Positions 1-7,055 are shown, numbered from the stretch's first letter. The stretch is 7,112 nt of DNA from RGIG1993 sp964564225 (GCA_964564225.1 CAZMAF010000067.1:1-7112); one strand, 5' to 3'. The notes: a model not told the origin generated them from the sequence alone. A program made the numbers and translations.

Positions 1-396
1 ATGCATTTACAGAACTACGGTACGGTATTTGCAACGATTGCTGATAAGGATAAAGAGGAGGCTCTCCCTTTGATCCGCCGTTTTTACAATCTTGGCTTCA
101 ATATCGAAGCGACAAAGGGTACGGCTGATTTCTTGAAACAGAACGGTATCCGTACTCACGTTTTGAAAAAGATTGGTGATGGCAGTGATGAGATTTATGA
201 ATCGATCAGTCAAGGTCATATAGCGTACGTTATCAATACCAGTGATGCGGCAACCGGCTCGCAGACCGACGGTTATGAGATTCGTAAAATATCTACTGAG
301 AACAACGTAACGATGTTTACTTCTCTTGATACTGTGCGTGTGCTTCTTGATGTACTTGAAGAAACGACGCTTTGTATTTCGACGATTGATGCCTGA
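1..396 (+). CDS. carB: Carbamoyl-phosphate synthase large subunit, C-terminal allosteric domain (5'-truncated)
   Basis: This is the last 131 codons of the large subunit, which makes carbamoyl phosphate from bicarbonate, ammonia and ATP in the cytoplasm. Only the MGS-like allosteric domain is present; the full protein is usually about 1,050-1,070 residues, so the two ATP-grasp halves lie left of the window. The ATG at base 1 is almost certainly an internal methionine. Visible landmarks are GTVFATIADKDKEEALPL (residues 7-24), the effector-site motif ATKGTA (37-42), KKIGDG (56-61) and YVINT (76-80). By alignment from memory with E. coli CarB, K18, T38, T41 and K57 occupy the positions of K954, T974, T977 and K993, which bind the UMP/IMP phosphate. 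UMP feedback inhibition is therefore likely (inference). The gene ends in TGA, 9 bases before pyrK. Identity is very secure; fine regulation is not. Confidence 0.95.
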   Translation: MHLQNYGTVFATIADKDKEEALPLIRRFYNLGFNIEATKGTADFLKQNGIRTHVLKKIGDGSDEIYESISQGHIAYVINTSDAATGSQTDGYEIRKISTENNVTMFTSLDTVRVLLDVLEETTLCISTIDA

Positions 397-405
397 GGAG
401 AGTAT

Positions 406-1140
406 ATGAAACAAGGTTTTTATACCGTTCTTGAAAATACGCCTTTAACGGCGAGCGTATACCGTATGCAGCTCGAGGGAAACACTGAAGGCGTTAAGTG
501 CGGACAGTTTATCAATATTTTAATTGACGGTCTTTACCTTCGGCGTCCGATTTCGGTGTGTGATGTCAGCGATACTTGCATTACTATATTGTACAAGGTA
601 GTCGGAAAAGGGACTGAAAAAATGGCAGAAATGCCGATTGGAACACAGCTTGACGTCTTGGTTGGGCTGGGAAATGGATACGATCTTATGCTTGCCGGTA
701 GTAAGCCTTTGCTCATTGGTGGCGGTGTTGGTGTTCCTCCTTTGTATTTGCTATGCAAGCAGTTGATTGCCGCGGGAAAGGACGTTACGGTTATTCTTGG
801 CTACAATAGCAAGGATGAGGTTTTTTATGAAAAAGAATTTGCATCACTTGGTGCGAGAGTTACGGTAACAACGGTAGATGGTTCTTATGGGTTGCGCGGT
901 TTTGTTACCGATGCGATGAAGGAACTTGATTATACGTATTTTTATACCTGTGGTCCTGAGCCGATGTTGAAAGCCATTTATAAGATGGCTAAAACAAGCG
1001 GACAGTTTAGCTTTGAAGAACGTATGGGTTGTGGTTTTGGTGCTTGCATGGGTTGCTCCTGCAAGACTGTAACGGGTAATAAGCGTATTTGTAAAGAAGG
1101 TCCTGTTTTGAAGAAGGAGGAGATCTTATGGCAAACTTAA
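406..1140 (+). CDS. pyrK: Dihydroorotate dehydrogenase B (NAD+), electron transfer subunit
   Basis: PyrK carries electrons from the FMN of PyrD through a 2Fe-2S cluster and FAD to NAD+, in a cytoplasmic PyrK2-PyrD2 complex. The 244-residue length is near the family norm of about 250-260. The N-terminal flavin-binding barrel contains RRPISVCDV (about residues 46-54), the FAD-binding RxxS motif. The nucleotide-binding half starts with GGGVGVPPLYLL (about 105-116), and YTCGPEPMLKAI lies near residue 185. The C-terminal cluster ligands are C209, C214, C217 and C229 (C-x4-C-x2-C-x11-C); C219 is an extra nearby cysteine. The start is supported by GAGGAG at 395-400, which overlaps the carB stop codon and lies 5 bases before the ATG. 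The 3' end overlaps pyrD by 13 bases. PyrK beside PyrD is the signature of the class 1B enzyme, which needs neither quinone nor fumarate. Confidence 0.96.
   Translation: MKQGFYTVLENTPLTASVYRMQLEGNTEGVKCGQFINILIDGLYLRRPISVCDVSDTCITILYKVVGKGTEKMAEMPIGTQLDVLVGLGNGYDLMLAGSKPLLIGGGVGVPPLYLLCKQLIAAGKDVTVILGYNSKDEVFYEKEFASLGARVTVTTVDGSYGLRGFVTDAMKELDYTYFYTCGPEPMLKAIYKMAKTSGQFSFEERMGCGFGACMGCSCKTVTGNKRICKEGPVLKKEEILWQT
1114..1120 (+). promoter_or_regulatory. Ribosome binding site of pyrD inside pyrK
   Basis: AAGGAGG lies 7 bases before the pyrD ATG at 1128 and entirely inside the pyrK coding sequence. It fixes the pyrD start, and with the 13-base overlap it suggests coupled synthesis of two subunits needed in equal amounts. 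Confidence 0.85.
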
Positions 1141-2039
1141 AGGTCGAACTCTGCGGTATTACACTGGACAATCCGATTATTCCGGCAAGCGGTACGTTTG
1201 GATTTGGTTATGAATTTGCCGAGCTTTATGATATCAATATGCTGGGTACGTTTTCGTTTAAGGGGACAACCAAGGATCCTCGTTTTGGTAATCCTACGCC
1301 GCGTATTGCTGAGTGTACGGCAGGTATGATTAATGCGGTTGGCTTGCAGAATCCCGGTGTTGAGAAGGTAATTTCCGAGGAGCTTCCTAAGCTCGCTACC
1401 TGTTTTCATAAAAAAGTTATGGCAAATGTTAGTGGTTTCTCGGTTGAAGATTACGCATATACTTGTCGGATGCTCGATTCATGTGATCAGGTTGGTTGGT
1501 TTGAGGTAAACGTCAGTTGCCCCAACGTACATGGCGGCGGTATGAGTTTTGGTACGTCACCTGAGGCGGCGGCAGAGGTTACCCGTGGGGTTAAAGCTGT
1601 TACCACAAAACCTGTGTTTATCAAACTTTCACCTAACGTTACCGATATCGTAGCAATTGCCAAAGCTTGCGAAAAAGCCGGTGCTGACGGTATCAGCTTG
1701 ATCAATACGCTTCTTGGAATGCGTATTGATCCGAAAACAAAAAAGCCTGTGATCGCCAATAAGATGGGGGGATTTTCCGGTAGTGCAATTTTTCCTGTGG
1801 CTGTTCGTATGGTTTATCAGGTGGCACACGCCGTTCAGATACCCGTAATCGGTATGGGTGGTGTTTCGTCTGCCGAAGACGTCATTGAAATGATGTTGGC
1901 GGGCGCTACGGCAGTTCAGGTGGGTGCGGCAAATCTTGTGAATCCTTATGCTTGTCGTGATATTATTCACGAACTCCCCGTAGTGATGAAAAAGTATAAT
2001 ATTAATTCTTTAAGTGAAATAATCGGAGGATGTAACTAA
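1128..2039 (+). CDS. pyrD: Dihydroorotate dehydrogenase B (NAD+), catalytic subunit
   Basis: This class 1B FMN enzyme oxidises dihydroorotate to orotate and passes electrons to PyrK. It has 303 residues, typical of PyrDB, with no membrane or N-terminal targeting segment. Landmarks along the TIM barrel are NPIIPASGTFGFG (15-27), SFKGTT with K46, GLQNPG (72-77), NVSCPNVHGGG (128-138) with catalytic base C131, FIKLSPN (164-170) with K165, INTLLGMRID (192-201), GGFSGSAIFP (214-223) and the FMN phosphate region IGMGGVSSAEDV (241-252). A cysteine as base, rather than the serine of class 2 enzymes, together with the pyrK neighbour settles the class. The start overlaps pyrK behind a strong internal ribosome binding site. 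The stop shares one base with the pyrF start (TAATG), so translation of the two is probably coupled. Confidence 0.97.
   Translation: MANLKVELCGITLDNPIIPASGTFGFGYEFAELYDINMLGTFSFKGTTKDPRFGNPTPRIAECTAGMINAVGLQNPGVEKVISEELPKLATCFHKKVMANVSGFSVEDYAYTCRMLDSCDQVGWFEVNVSCPNVHGGGMSFGTSPEAAAEVTRGVKAVTTKPVFIKLSPNVTDIVAIAKACEKAGADGISLINTLLGMRIDPKTKKPVIANKMGGFSGSAIFPVAVRMVYQVAHAVQIPVIGMGGVSSAEDVIEMMLAGATAVQVGAANLVNPYACRDIIHELPVVMKKYNINSLSEIIGGCN
2025..2030 (+). promoter_or_regulatory. Ribosome binding site of pyrF inside pyrD
   Basis: GGAGGA sits in the last codons of pyrD, 8 bases before the pyrF ATG. The stop and start codons overlap as TAATG (2037-2041), a classic arrangement for termination-reinitiation coupling. 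Confidence 0.8.
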
Positions 2040-2737
2040 TGGGAAAAGATGTTATTATTGCTTGTGATTTTGATAGTGCGGAGAAGACATTTGCTTTTCT
2101 CGACCGATTTACCGGTAAAAAACCTTTTGTAAAAATCGGTATGGAGCTGTATTATGCCGAGGGTCCCTCGATCGTTCGTGAGATCAAGCGTCGCGGACAT
2201 AAAATTTTTCTTGATCTGAAGCTGCATGATATTCCCAATACGGTTAAAAAGAGTATGGCGGTATTATCAAGACTCGACGTAGATATGACGAATCTACATG
2301 CTTCCGGTACGGTTCGTATGATGGAAGCCGCAATCGAAGGTTTAACGAGAGAAGACGGTAGCCGACCGATTCTCATTGCTGTAACTCAGCTGACTTCCAC
2401 TGATGAAGAAGCAATGAAAAATGATCTTCTGATTGATAGAAATTTGCCCGAAGTTGTTATGCATTATGCCGCTAACGCAAAAAAAGCAGGTCTCGACGGT
2501 GTAGTTTGTTCTCCTCTTGAAGCGGGAAAGGTACACGAAGTCTGCGGTTGTGGTTTTGTTACCGTAACACCGGGTGTTCGTTTTGCTGACGGCGATAAGG
2601 GTGACCAGAAGCGCGTTATGACACCTGAAGAAGCTAAAAAGATTGGTTCTGATTATATTGTAGTCGGAAGACCGATTACTGCGGCAGAAGATCCTGTTGC
2701 CGCTTATGAGAGATGCGTTAAAGAATTTGTAGATTAA
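2039..2737 (+). CDS. pyrF: Orotidine 5'-phosphate decarboxylase
   Basis: PyrF decarboxylates OMP to UMP, the final step of the pathway, as a cytoplasmic TIM-barrel dimer without cofactor. The 232-residue length matches the short bacterial family of about 230-240 residues. The catalytic Lys-Asp-Lys-Asp tetrad is visible as K32 in FVKIGMELYY, then D59, K61 and D64 in FLDLKLHDIPNT (57-68). D10 begins the substrate-binding strand IIACDFD, TPGVR (177-181) and R211 in VVGRPIT (208-214) make the phosphate grip, and GDQKRVMTP (188-196) is the closing loop. All key residues are intact. It follows pyrD with a one-base overlap and precedes pyrE by 13 bases, the usual Firmicutes pyrF-pyrE order. Confidence 0.97.
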   Translation: MGKDVIIACDFDSAEKTFAFLDRFTGKKPFVKIGMELYYAEGPSIVREIKRRGHKIFLDLKLHDIPNTVKKSMAVLSRLDVDMTNLHASGTVRMMEAAIEGLTREDGSRPILIAVTQLTSTDEEAMKNDLLIDRNLPEVVMHYAANAKKAGLDGVVCSPLEAGKVHEVCGCGFVTVTPGVRFADGDKGDQKRVMTPEEAKKIGSDYIVVGRPITAAEDPVAAYERCVKEFVD

Positions 2738-2741
2738 GGAG
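2736..2741 (+). promoter_or_regulatory. Ribosome binding site of pyrE
   Basis: AAGGAG overlaps the pyrF stop codon and lies 9 bases before the pyrE ATG at 2751, which supports that start. Confidence 0.75.
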
Positions 2742-2750
2742 TGTTTAAAC

Positions 2751-3407
2751 ATGGAAGCTTATAAGAGAGAGTTTATTCAGTTTTTGGAAGGTGCCGGCGT
2801 TTTGAAATTCGGTGATTTTACAGCTAAGAGCGGTAGAAAGATTCCGTATTTTATTAACGCAGGTGACATAAAAACGGGCGATCAGATTGCAAAGCTCGGC
2901 GAATTTTATGCGAAGGCGTATCTTGAAAAAGTAGGTAATAAGCGTTCGGTTCTGTACGGCCCTGCGTATAAGGGTATTTCGATTGCTGTATCTTCTGCGA
3001 TTGCGCTTTCCAAAGAAGGGCTCGATATTCCGTTCTTCTTCAATCGCAAGGAAGCGAAGGATCATGGCGAAGGCGGCGTTTTTGTAGGATATGTTCCCAA
3101 GGCAGGGGAAGAGGTTGTTATTGTTGAAGACGTTATTACGGCGGGCACTGCCATTCGTGAGAGTATGGCAATTCTTTCCGCACTTGAAGATGTCAAGGTT
3201 GCCGCGACCTTCGTTATGGTAGACCGTAAGGAAAAGGGTAAGACAGAAAAATCTGCGATGTCTGAAGTGGAGGATGAATTCGGTTTCCCCGTATATTCGG
3301 TAGTAGATGTATACGATATTATCGAATATCTTGAAGAAAATCCTGCGAACAGTGAAAACGTTACCCGTATAAAGAATTATCTTGCTGTTAACGGCGCAAA
3401 AGCGTAA
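2751..3407 (+). CDS. pyrE: Orotate phosphoribosyltransferase
   Basis: PyrE joins orotate to PRPP to form OMP, supplying PyrF encoded just upstream. The 218 residues are close to the longer PyrE form seen in E. coli (about 213). Recognisable parts are the N-terminal FGDFTAKSGRKIPYF (20-34), which contacts orotate, GPAYKGI (70-76), the mobile catalytic loop NRKEAKDHGEGG (98-109) with K100, K103 and H105 at the expected places, and the PRPP-binding motif VVIVEDVITAGTA (122-134) with the ED pair at 126-127. The enzyme should be a dimer in which each loop completes the other active site. A segment around residues 160-180, rich in charged residues, looks ordinary for the longer subgroup. The stop lies 11 bases before pyrB. 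Confidence 0.97.
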   Translation: MEAYKREFIQFLEGAGVLKFGDFTAKSGRKIPYFINAGDIKTGDQIAKLGEFYAKAYLEKVGNKRSVLYGPAYKGISIAVSSAIALSKEGLDIPFFFNRKEAKDHGEGGVFVGYVPKAGEEVVIVEDVITAGTAIRESMAILSALEDVKVAATFVMVDRKEKGKTEKSAMSEVEDEFGFPVYSVVDVYDIIEYLEENPANSENVTRIKNYLAVNGAKA

Positions 3408-3418
3408 CGAGGTACACT

Positions 3419-4522
3419 ATGAAAAGCTTAATTGATATTCACGACTTTACCGTCGAGGAGTTATATGAGCTGATCGAGATTGCGAGCGATATTGATAAAA
3501 ATCCGCAAAAGTATGGCGAAGCCTGCAAGGGTAAAACGTTGGCAACGCTTTTCTTTGAGCCGTCGACTAGAACTCGCTTGAGTTTTGAATCGGCAATGCT
3601 TTCGCTTGGTGGAAACGTTATCGGTTTTTCTGAAGCACAAAGTTCTTCTGCTGCCAAAGGGGAAAGCGTTGCGGATACAGCAAAGACGATAAGCTGTTAT
3701 GCGGATATTATCGCAATGCGTCATCCAAAGGAAGGCGCGCCTCTTGTTGCGGCGATGAATGCTTCCATTCCTGTCATTAATGCGGGTGACGGAGGACACT
3801 GCCATCCGACACAGACTTTGACCGATTTGCTTACAATTTATCGGGAAAAAGGGAAATTAAATAACCTGACGGTTGGTTTTTGCGGCGATCTGAAGTACGG
3901 CAGAACGGTTCATTCCTTGATTGCGGCTTTGTCGCGTTATGAGGGTATTCGTATCGTTTTGATTTCACCCGATGAACTAAAGCTTCCGAGTTACGTTGTT
4001 TTTGAAACGCTTAACAAAAAAGGAATGCAGTACAGTGAAACGACAAGTCTTGACGAGGCGATTTCCGAACTTGATATTCTGTATATGACGCGCATTCAGC
4101 GCGAGCGTTTTGCGGATCCTTATGAATATGAACGTTTGAAGGATAGTTATATTCTGACACCTGATAAGCTTGTGGCGGCTAAAGCAGATCTTTCGGTTTT
4201 GCATCCTCTCCCAAGAGTTAACGAGATCAGCGTTGCAGTTGACAAAGATCCGAGAGCGTGTTATTTCAAACAGGTTAAAAACGGTAAATATATTCGTATG
4301 GCGCTGATTTTGAAATTGCTTAAAGAATCTGAGCAAGGCGGTTCAATTACAATGCCGCAGGGCGAGTATCTTGTCAATCGAGTTCAATGCAAAAATCCCG
4401 CTTGCATTACGACTTGCGAGCAAGAGCTTGACCAGATATTTAAATGGACTGAACGAGAAAACGGTGTTTGCCGTTGCTTTTACTGTGAAAGCAAACAATT
4501 TGTTGATGAAAGGAAGATATAA
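3419..4522 (+). CDS. pyrB: Aspartate carbamoyltransferase catalytic chain fused to a PyrI-type zinc domain
   Basis: Residues 1 to about 305 are a complete catalytic chain, which condenses carbamoyl phosphate with aspartate. The carbamoyl phosphate loop STRTR is at 49-53. K80 is in the loop donated by the neighbouring subunit, and R101-H102-P103 follow. HPTQTLTDL spans 129-137 (H129, Q132), YGRTVHSL 160-167 (R162), TRIQ 224-227 (R225, Q227) and HPLPR 262-266. Ordinary catalytic chains stop near residue 310. Here about 60 further residues follow, with four cysteines spaced C324-x4-C329-x23-C353-x2-C356, the same spacing as zinc ligands C109, C114, C138 and C141 of E. coli PyrI. C333 and C351 are extra. 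The allosteric nucleotide-binding half of PyrI is absent, so CTP/ATP control of the E. coli type is not expected (inference). The start follows GAGG at 3409-3412. The fusion is in one uninterrupted frame. Confidence 0.93.
   Translation: MKSLIDIHDFTVEELYELIEIASDIDKNPQKYGEACKGKTLATLFFEPSTRTRLSFESAMLSLGGNVIGFSEAQSSSAAKGESVADTAKTISCYADIIAMRHPKEGAPLVAAMNASIPVINAGDGGHCHPTQTLTDLLTIYREKGKLNNLTVGFCGDLKYGRTVHSLIAALSRYEGIRIVLISPDELKLPSYVVFETLNKKGMQYSETTSLDEAISELDILYMTRIQRERFADPYEYERLKDSYILTPDKLVAAKADLSVLHPLPRVNEISVAVDKDPRACYFKQVKNGKYIRMALILKLLKESEQGGSITMPQGEYLVNRVQCKNPACITTCEQELDQIFKWTERENGVCRCFYCESKQFVDERKI
4511..4516 (+). promoter_or_regulatory. Ribosome binding site of guaB inside the end of pyrB
   Basis: AGGAAG, preceded by two further A residues, lies 8 bases before the guaB ATG at 4525 and overlaps the last pyrB codons. 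The pyrB stop is only 2 bases from the guaB start, leaving no room for a separate promoter or terminator between the pyrimidine and guanine genes. Confidence 0.65.
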
Positions 4523-4524
4523 TC

Positions 4525-6030
4525 ATGGCAATCTTTATTAATGAACCTTCTCATACTTTTAATGAATATTTGTTAATCCCCGGATATTCTTCGGATAAAT
4601 GCATCCCTGCTAACGTTAGTCTTAAGACTCCTCTTGTGAAGTTTGAAAAGGGTGAAACGCCTAAAATTACGATGAATATTCCGATGGTATCGGCTATTAT
4701 GCAGTCAGTATCGGGTGACAGACTTGCCGTTGCGCTGGCAACCGAGGGCGGTGTGGCGTTCATTTACGGCTCGCAGTCGATTGAAGACGAGGCTGCAATG
4801 GTTAGACGCGCAAAGAATTATAAAGCCGGTTTTGTCGTATCTGACTCTAATATTATGCCTGATGCTACACTTGCCGACGTAGTTGCGCTGAAGGAAAAGA
4901 CCGGTCACTCCACGGTTGCCGTTACTGATGACGGCACGGCTACGGGTAAGCTTCTCGGTATTGTAACGAGCCGTGATTACCGCGTATCGAGAATGGATTT
5001 TTCGACGAACGTTTCGGAATTCATGACTCCTTTCTCTAAGCTGATCTGGGCGGAAGAAGGAACGACACTCAAAACTGCAAATGATATCATTTGGGATAAC
5101 AAACTTAACTCGCTTCCGATCGTGAACAAAGAAGGACATCTTTGTTATATGGTTTTCCGTAAGGATTATGATACGCACAAGAGAAATCCCAACGAGCTTC
5201 TTGATTCAGACAAGCGTTACGTTGTTGGCGCAGGCATTAACACCCGTGATTATGCAGTACGTGTTCCCGCGCTTGTAGAAGCCGGTGTTGACGTTTTGTG
5301 TATTGACTCTTCCGAAGGTTTTTCGGAATGGCAAAAGCTTACGATTGCATGGATTCGCGAGAACTACGGTGATAGTGTTAAGGTGGGTGCAGGTAATGTC
5401 GTAGATGCTAAAGGATTCCGCTTCCTTGCGGATTGCGGTGCTGACTTTATTAAGGTTGGTATTGGCGGCGGTTCGATTTGTATTACCCGTGAAACCAAGG
5501 GTATTGGCAGAGGTCAGGCAACGGCTTTGATCGAGGTTTGTGCTGAACGTGACAGATATTTTGAAGAAACGGGTATATATATTCCGGTATGTTCTGATGG
5601 CGGTATCGTTCACGATCACCATATTACACTTGCGCTTGCTATGGGTGCTGATTTTGTAATGCTTGGTAGATATTTTGCGCGTTTTGATGAATCGCCCTCG
5701 AATCGTGTATCGATTGGCGGTACTTATTATAAGGAATATTGGGGCGAAGGTTCGGCAAGAGCGAGAAATTGGCAAAGATATGACCTCGGTGGCGATAAGA
5801 AGCTTTCCTTTGAAGAAGGTGTCGACTCTTACGTTCCTTACGCAGGCAGTCTGAAGGATAATGTTGCGTTGTCGCTTGCAAAGGTTCGTTCGACGATGTG
5901 TAACTGTGGCGCACTTACTATTCCTGAGCTTCAGGAAAAGGCGATTCTTACGCTTGTTTCGGCGACGAGTATCATTGAGGGTGGCGCGCACGACGTTATT
6001 CAAAAAGACAAAAATACGGTAATTAAGTAA
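4525..6030 (+). CDS. guaB: Inosine-5'-monophosphate dehydrogenase (divergent type)
   Basis: IMPDH oxidises IMP to XMP with NAD+, the committed step to guanine nucleotides, as a cytoplasmic tetramer. The 501 residues are slightly more than the usual 485-490. The barrel begins with TFNEYLLIPGYSS (11-23) and NIPMVSAIMQSVS (51-63). Two CBS domains are inserted at about 103-160 and 165-218; these typically bind purine nucleotides. The barrel resumes with CIDSSEG (259-265), GAGNV (288-292) and the catalytic loop GIGGGSICITRETKG (312-326) with nucleophile C319 and T321. SDGGI (357-361) carries D358 for the IMP ribose. The mobile flap holds the R418-Y419 pair and EEGVDSYVPYAG (430-441). Departures from the common bacterial type include GGGSICITRE in place of GPGSICTTR, and Q60 where the common AAMD motif has aspartate. 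All essential residues are present, so it should be active. GMP reductase is unlikely because the CBS domains and the Arg-Tyr flap are present. Confidence 0.94.
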   Translation: MAIFINEPSHTFNEYLLIPGYSSDKCIPANVSLKTPLVKFEKGETPKITMNIPMVSAIMQSVSGDRLAVALATEGGVAFIYGSQSIEDEAAMVRRAKNYKAGFVVSDSNIMPDATLADVVALKEKTGHSTVAVTDDGTATGKLLGIVTSRDYRVSRMDFSTNVSEFMTPFSKLIWAEEGTTLKTANDIIWDNKLNSLPIVNKEGHLCYMVFRKDYDTHKRNPNELLDSDKRYVVGAGINTRDYAVRVPALVEAGVDVLCIDSSEGFSEWQKLTIAWIRENYGDSVKVGAGNVVDAKGFRFLADCGADFIKVGIGGGSICITRETKGIGRGQATALIEVCAERDRYFEETGIYIPVCSDGGIVHDHHITLALAMGADFVMLGRYFARFDESPSNRVSIGGTYYKEYWGEGSARARNWQRYDLGGDKKLSFEEGVDSYVPYAGSLKDNVALSLAKVRSTMCNCGALTIPELQEKAILTLVSATSIIEGGAHDVIQKDKNTVIK

Positions 6031-6042
6031 GAGGTAAATTCT

Positions 6043-7044
6043 ATGGAAACGAACAGACGTCCGGAATCTATGGCGCGTATTGATTCCACTCAGTTGGCAG
6101 AAGCCTTTATTGAAGAGCAGATAGCAGAGGTGCGCAAGCAGATTGGTAATAAAAAGGTTCTTTTGGCGCTTTCGGGGGGCGTGGATTCTTCGGTTGTTGC
6201 GGCGCTTTTGATTAAGGCTATCGGCAAACAGCTTGTTTGCGTACACGTCAATCACGGTTTGATGCGTAAAAACGAATCGGAAAACGTAATTGACGTCTTC
6301 AGAAATCAGCTTGATGCCAATCTTATTTATATTGATGCAACCGATCGTTTTCTGGGTCTTCTTGAAGGTGTATCCGATCCTGAGACTAAGCGTAAGATTA
6401 TCGGTAAGGAATTTATCGAGGTGTTCGCTGAGGAGGCAAGAAAGCTTGATGGCATTGCTTATCTTGCGCAGGGGACAATTTATCCCGATATTCTCGAAAG
6501 TATTAATGCGGCAGAAGGTAAGAAAGCGGTGAAATCCCATCATAACGTAGGGGGATTGCCCGAGGATTTGAACTTTGAATTGGTTGAGCCTGTCAAGCTT
6601 CTTTACAAGGATGAAGTGCGTATGGTCGGTAGAGCCTTGGGACTTCCGTCCGAGATGGTTGACCGTCAGCCTTTTCCGGGTCCCGGTCTTGGTGTGCGTT
6701 GCCTTGGTGCGATTACGCGCGATCGACTTCATGCCCTCCGCGAGGCGGATGCTATTCTTCGCGAAGAGTTTGCAAATTGCGGTCTCAGTTCAAAGGTGTG
6801 GCAGTATTTCGTTGTTATTCCCGATATCAAGAGTGTTGGTGTTAAGGATGACAGCCGCTATGAAGGCTGGCCTGCTATTTTGCGCGCTGTTAATTCCAAG
6901 GATGCTATGACGGCAACAATCGAGGAAATTCCTTATGCAGTTTTGCATAAGATTACAAAGAGAATCGTAACCGAGGTTGAAGGTATCAATCGTGTTTTGT
7001 ACGATATTACCCCTAAGCCTACGGGAACGATAGAGTGGGAATAA
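6043..7044 (+). CDS. guaA: GMP synthase, ATP-pyrophosphatase/dimerisation subunit without glutaminase domain
   Basis: The protein adenylates XMP and replaces the adenylate with ammonia to give GMP. The 333 residues correspond to the C-terminal two thirds of a usual GuaA of about 510-525. The P-loop LSGGVDSS spans 43-50, AQGTIYPDILES 142-153, KSHHNVGGLP 164-173, RQPFPGPGLGVR 208-219 and the C-terminal DITPKPTGTIEWE 321-333, which closes the XMP site. The N-terminal class I glutamine amidotransferase domain is missing; upstream bases are fully occupied by guaB, so this is not a recent frameshift. Archaeal GMP synthases are similarly split. The enzyme must use free ammonia or a glutaminase subunit encoded elsewhere (inference). 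The start follows GAGGT at 6031-6035, 7 bases before the ATG. An alternative ATG at residue 10 has no good ribosome binding site. It lies 12 bases after guaB. Confidence 0.93.
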   Translation: METNRRPESMARIDSTQLAEAFIEEQIAEVRKQIGNKKVLLALSGGVDSSVVAALLIKAIGKQLVCVHVNHGLMRKNESENVIDVFRNQLDANLIYIDATDRFLGLLEGVSDPETKRKIIGKEFIEVFAEEARKLDGIAYLAQGTIYPDILESINAAEGKKAVKSHHNVGGLPEDLNFELVEPVKLLYKDEVRMVGRALGLPSEMVDRQPFPGPGLGVRCLGAITRDRLHALREADAILREEFANCGLSSKVWQYFVVIPDIKSVGVKDDSRYEGWPAILRAVNSKDAMTATIEEIPYAVLHKITKRIVTEVEGINRVLYDITPKPTGTIEWE

Positions 7045-7055
7045 TTAACGCAAGT

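Noticed and set aside
1..3. ATG at base 1 as the start of a stand-alone MGS-domain protein
   Set aside because: The sequence matches the C-terminal allosteric domain of CarB, and the operon context expects carB before pyrK. The window edge simply falls on an internal methionine codon.
2743..2750. Perfect 8-base palindrome GTTTAAAC before pyrE
   Set aside because: It is too short and isolated to support an operator. It lies between the ribosome binding site and start codon and is plausibly chance.
4331..4522. The tail of pyrB as a frameshift into random sequence
   Set aside because: The cysteine spacing and flanking residues match the PyrI zinc domain exactly, and codon use is like the rest of the gene, so it is a real coding extension.
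6043..6072. guaA as a recently truncated or frameshifted full-length gene
   Set aside because: The upstream bases are entirely guaB coding sequence with no glutaminase remnant. The ATG has its own ribosome binding site, and the N-terminal residues lead smoothly into the synthetase domain.
5206..6732. A 508-codon open frame on the minus strand across guaB and guaA
   Set aside because: It lies opposite two clearly conserved enzymes. Its translation is rich in Arg, Thr, Asn and Ile without any recognisable domain, and it spans the intergenic junction. It is a by-product of codon use in the real genes.
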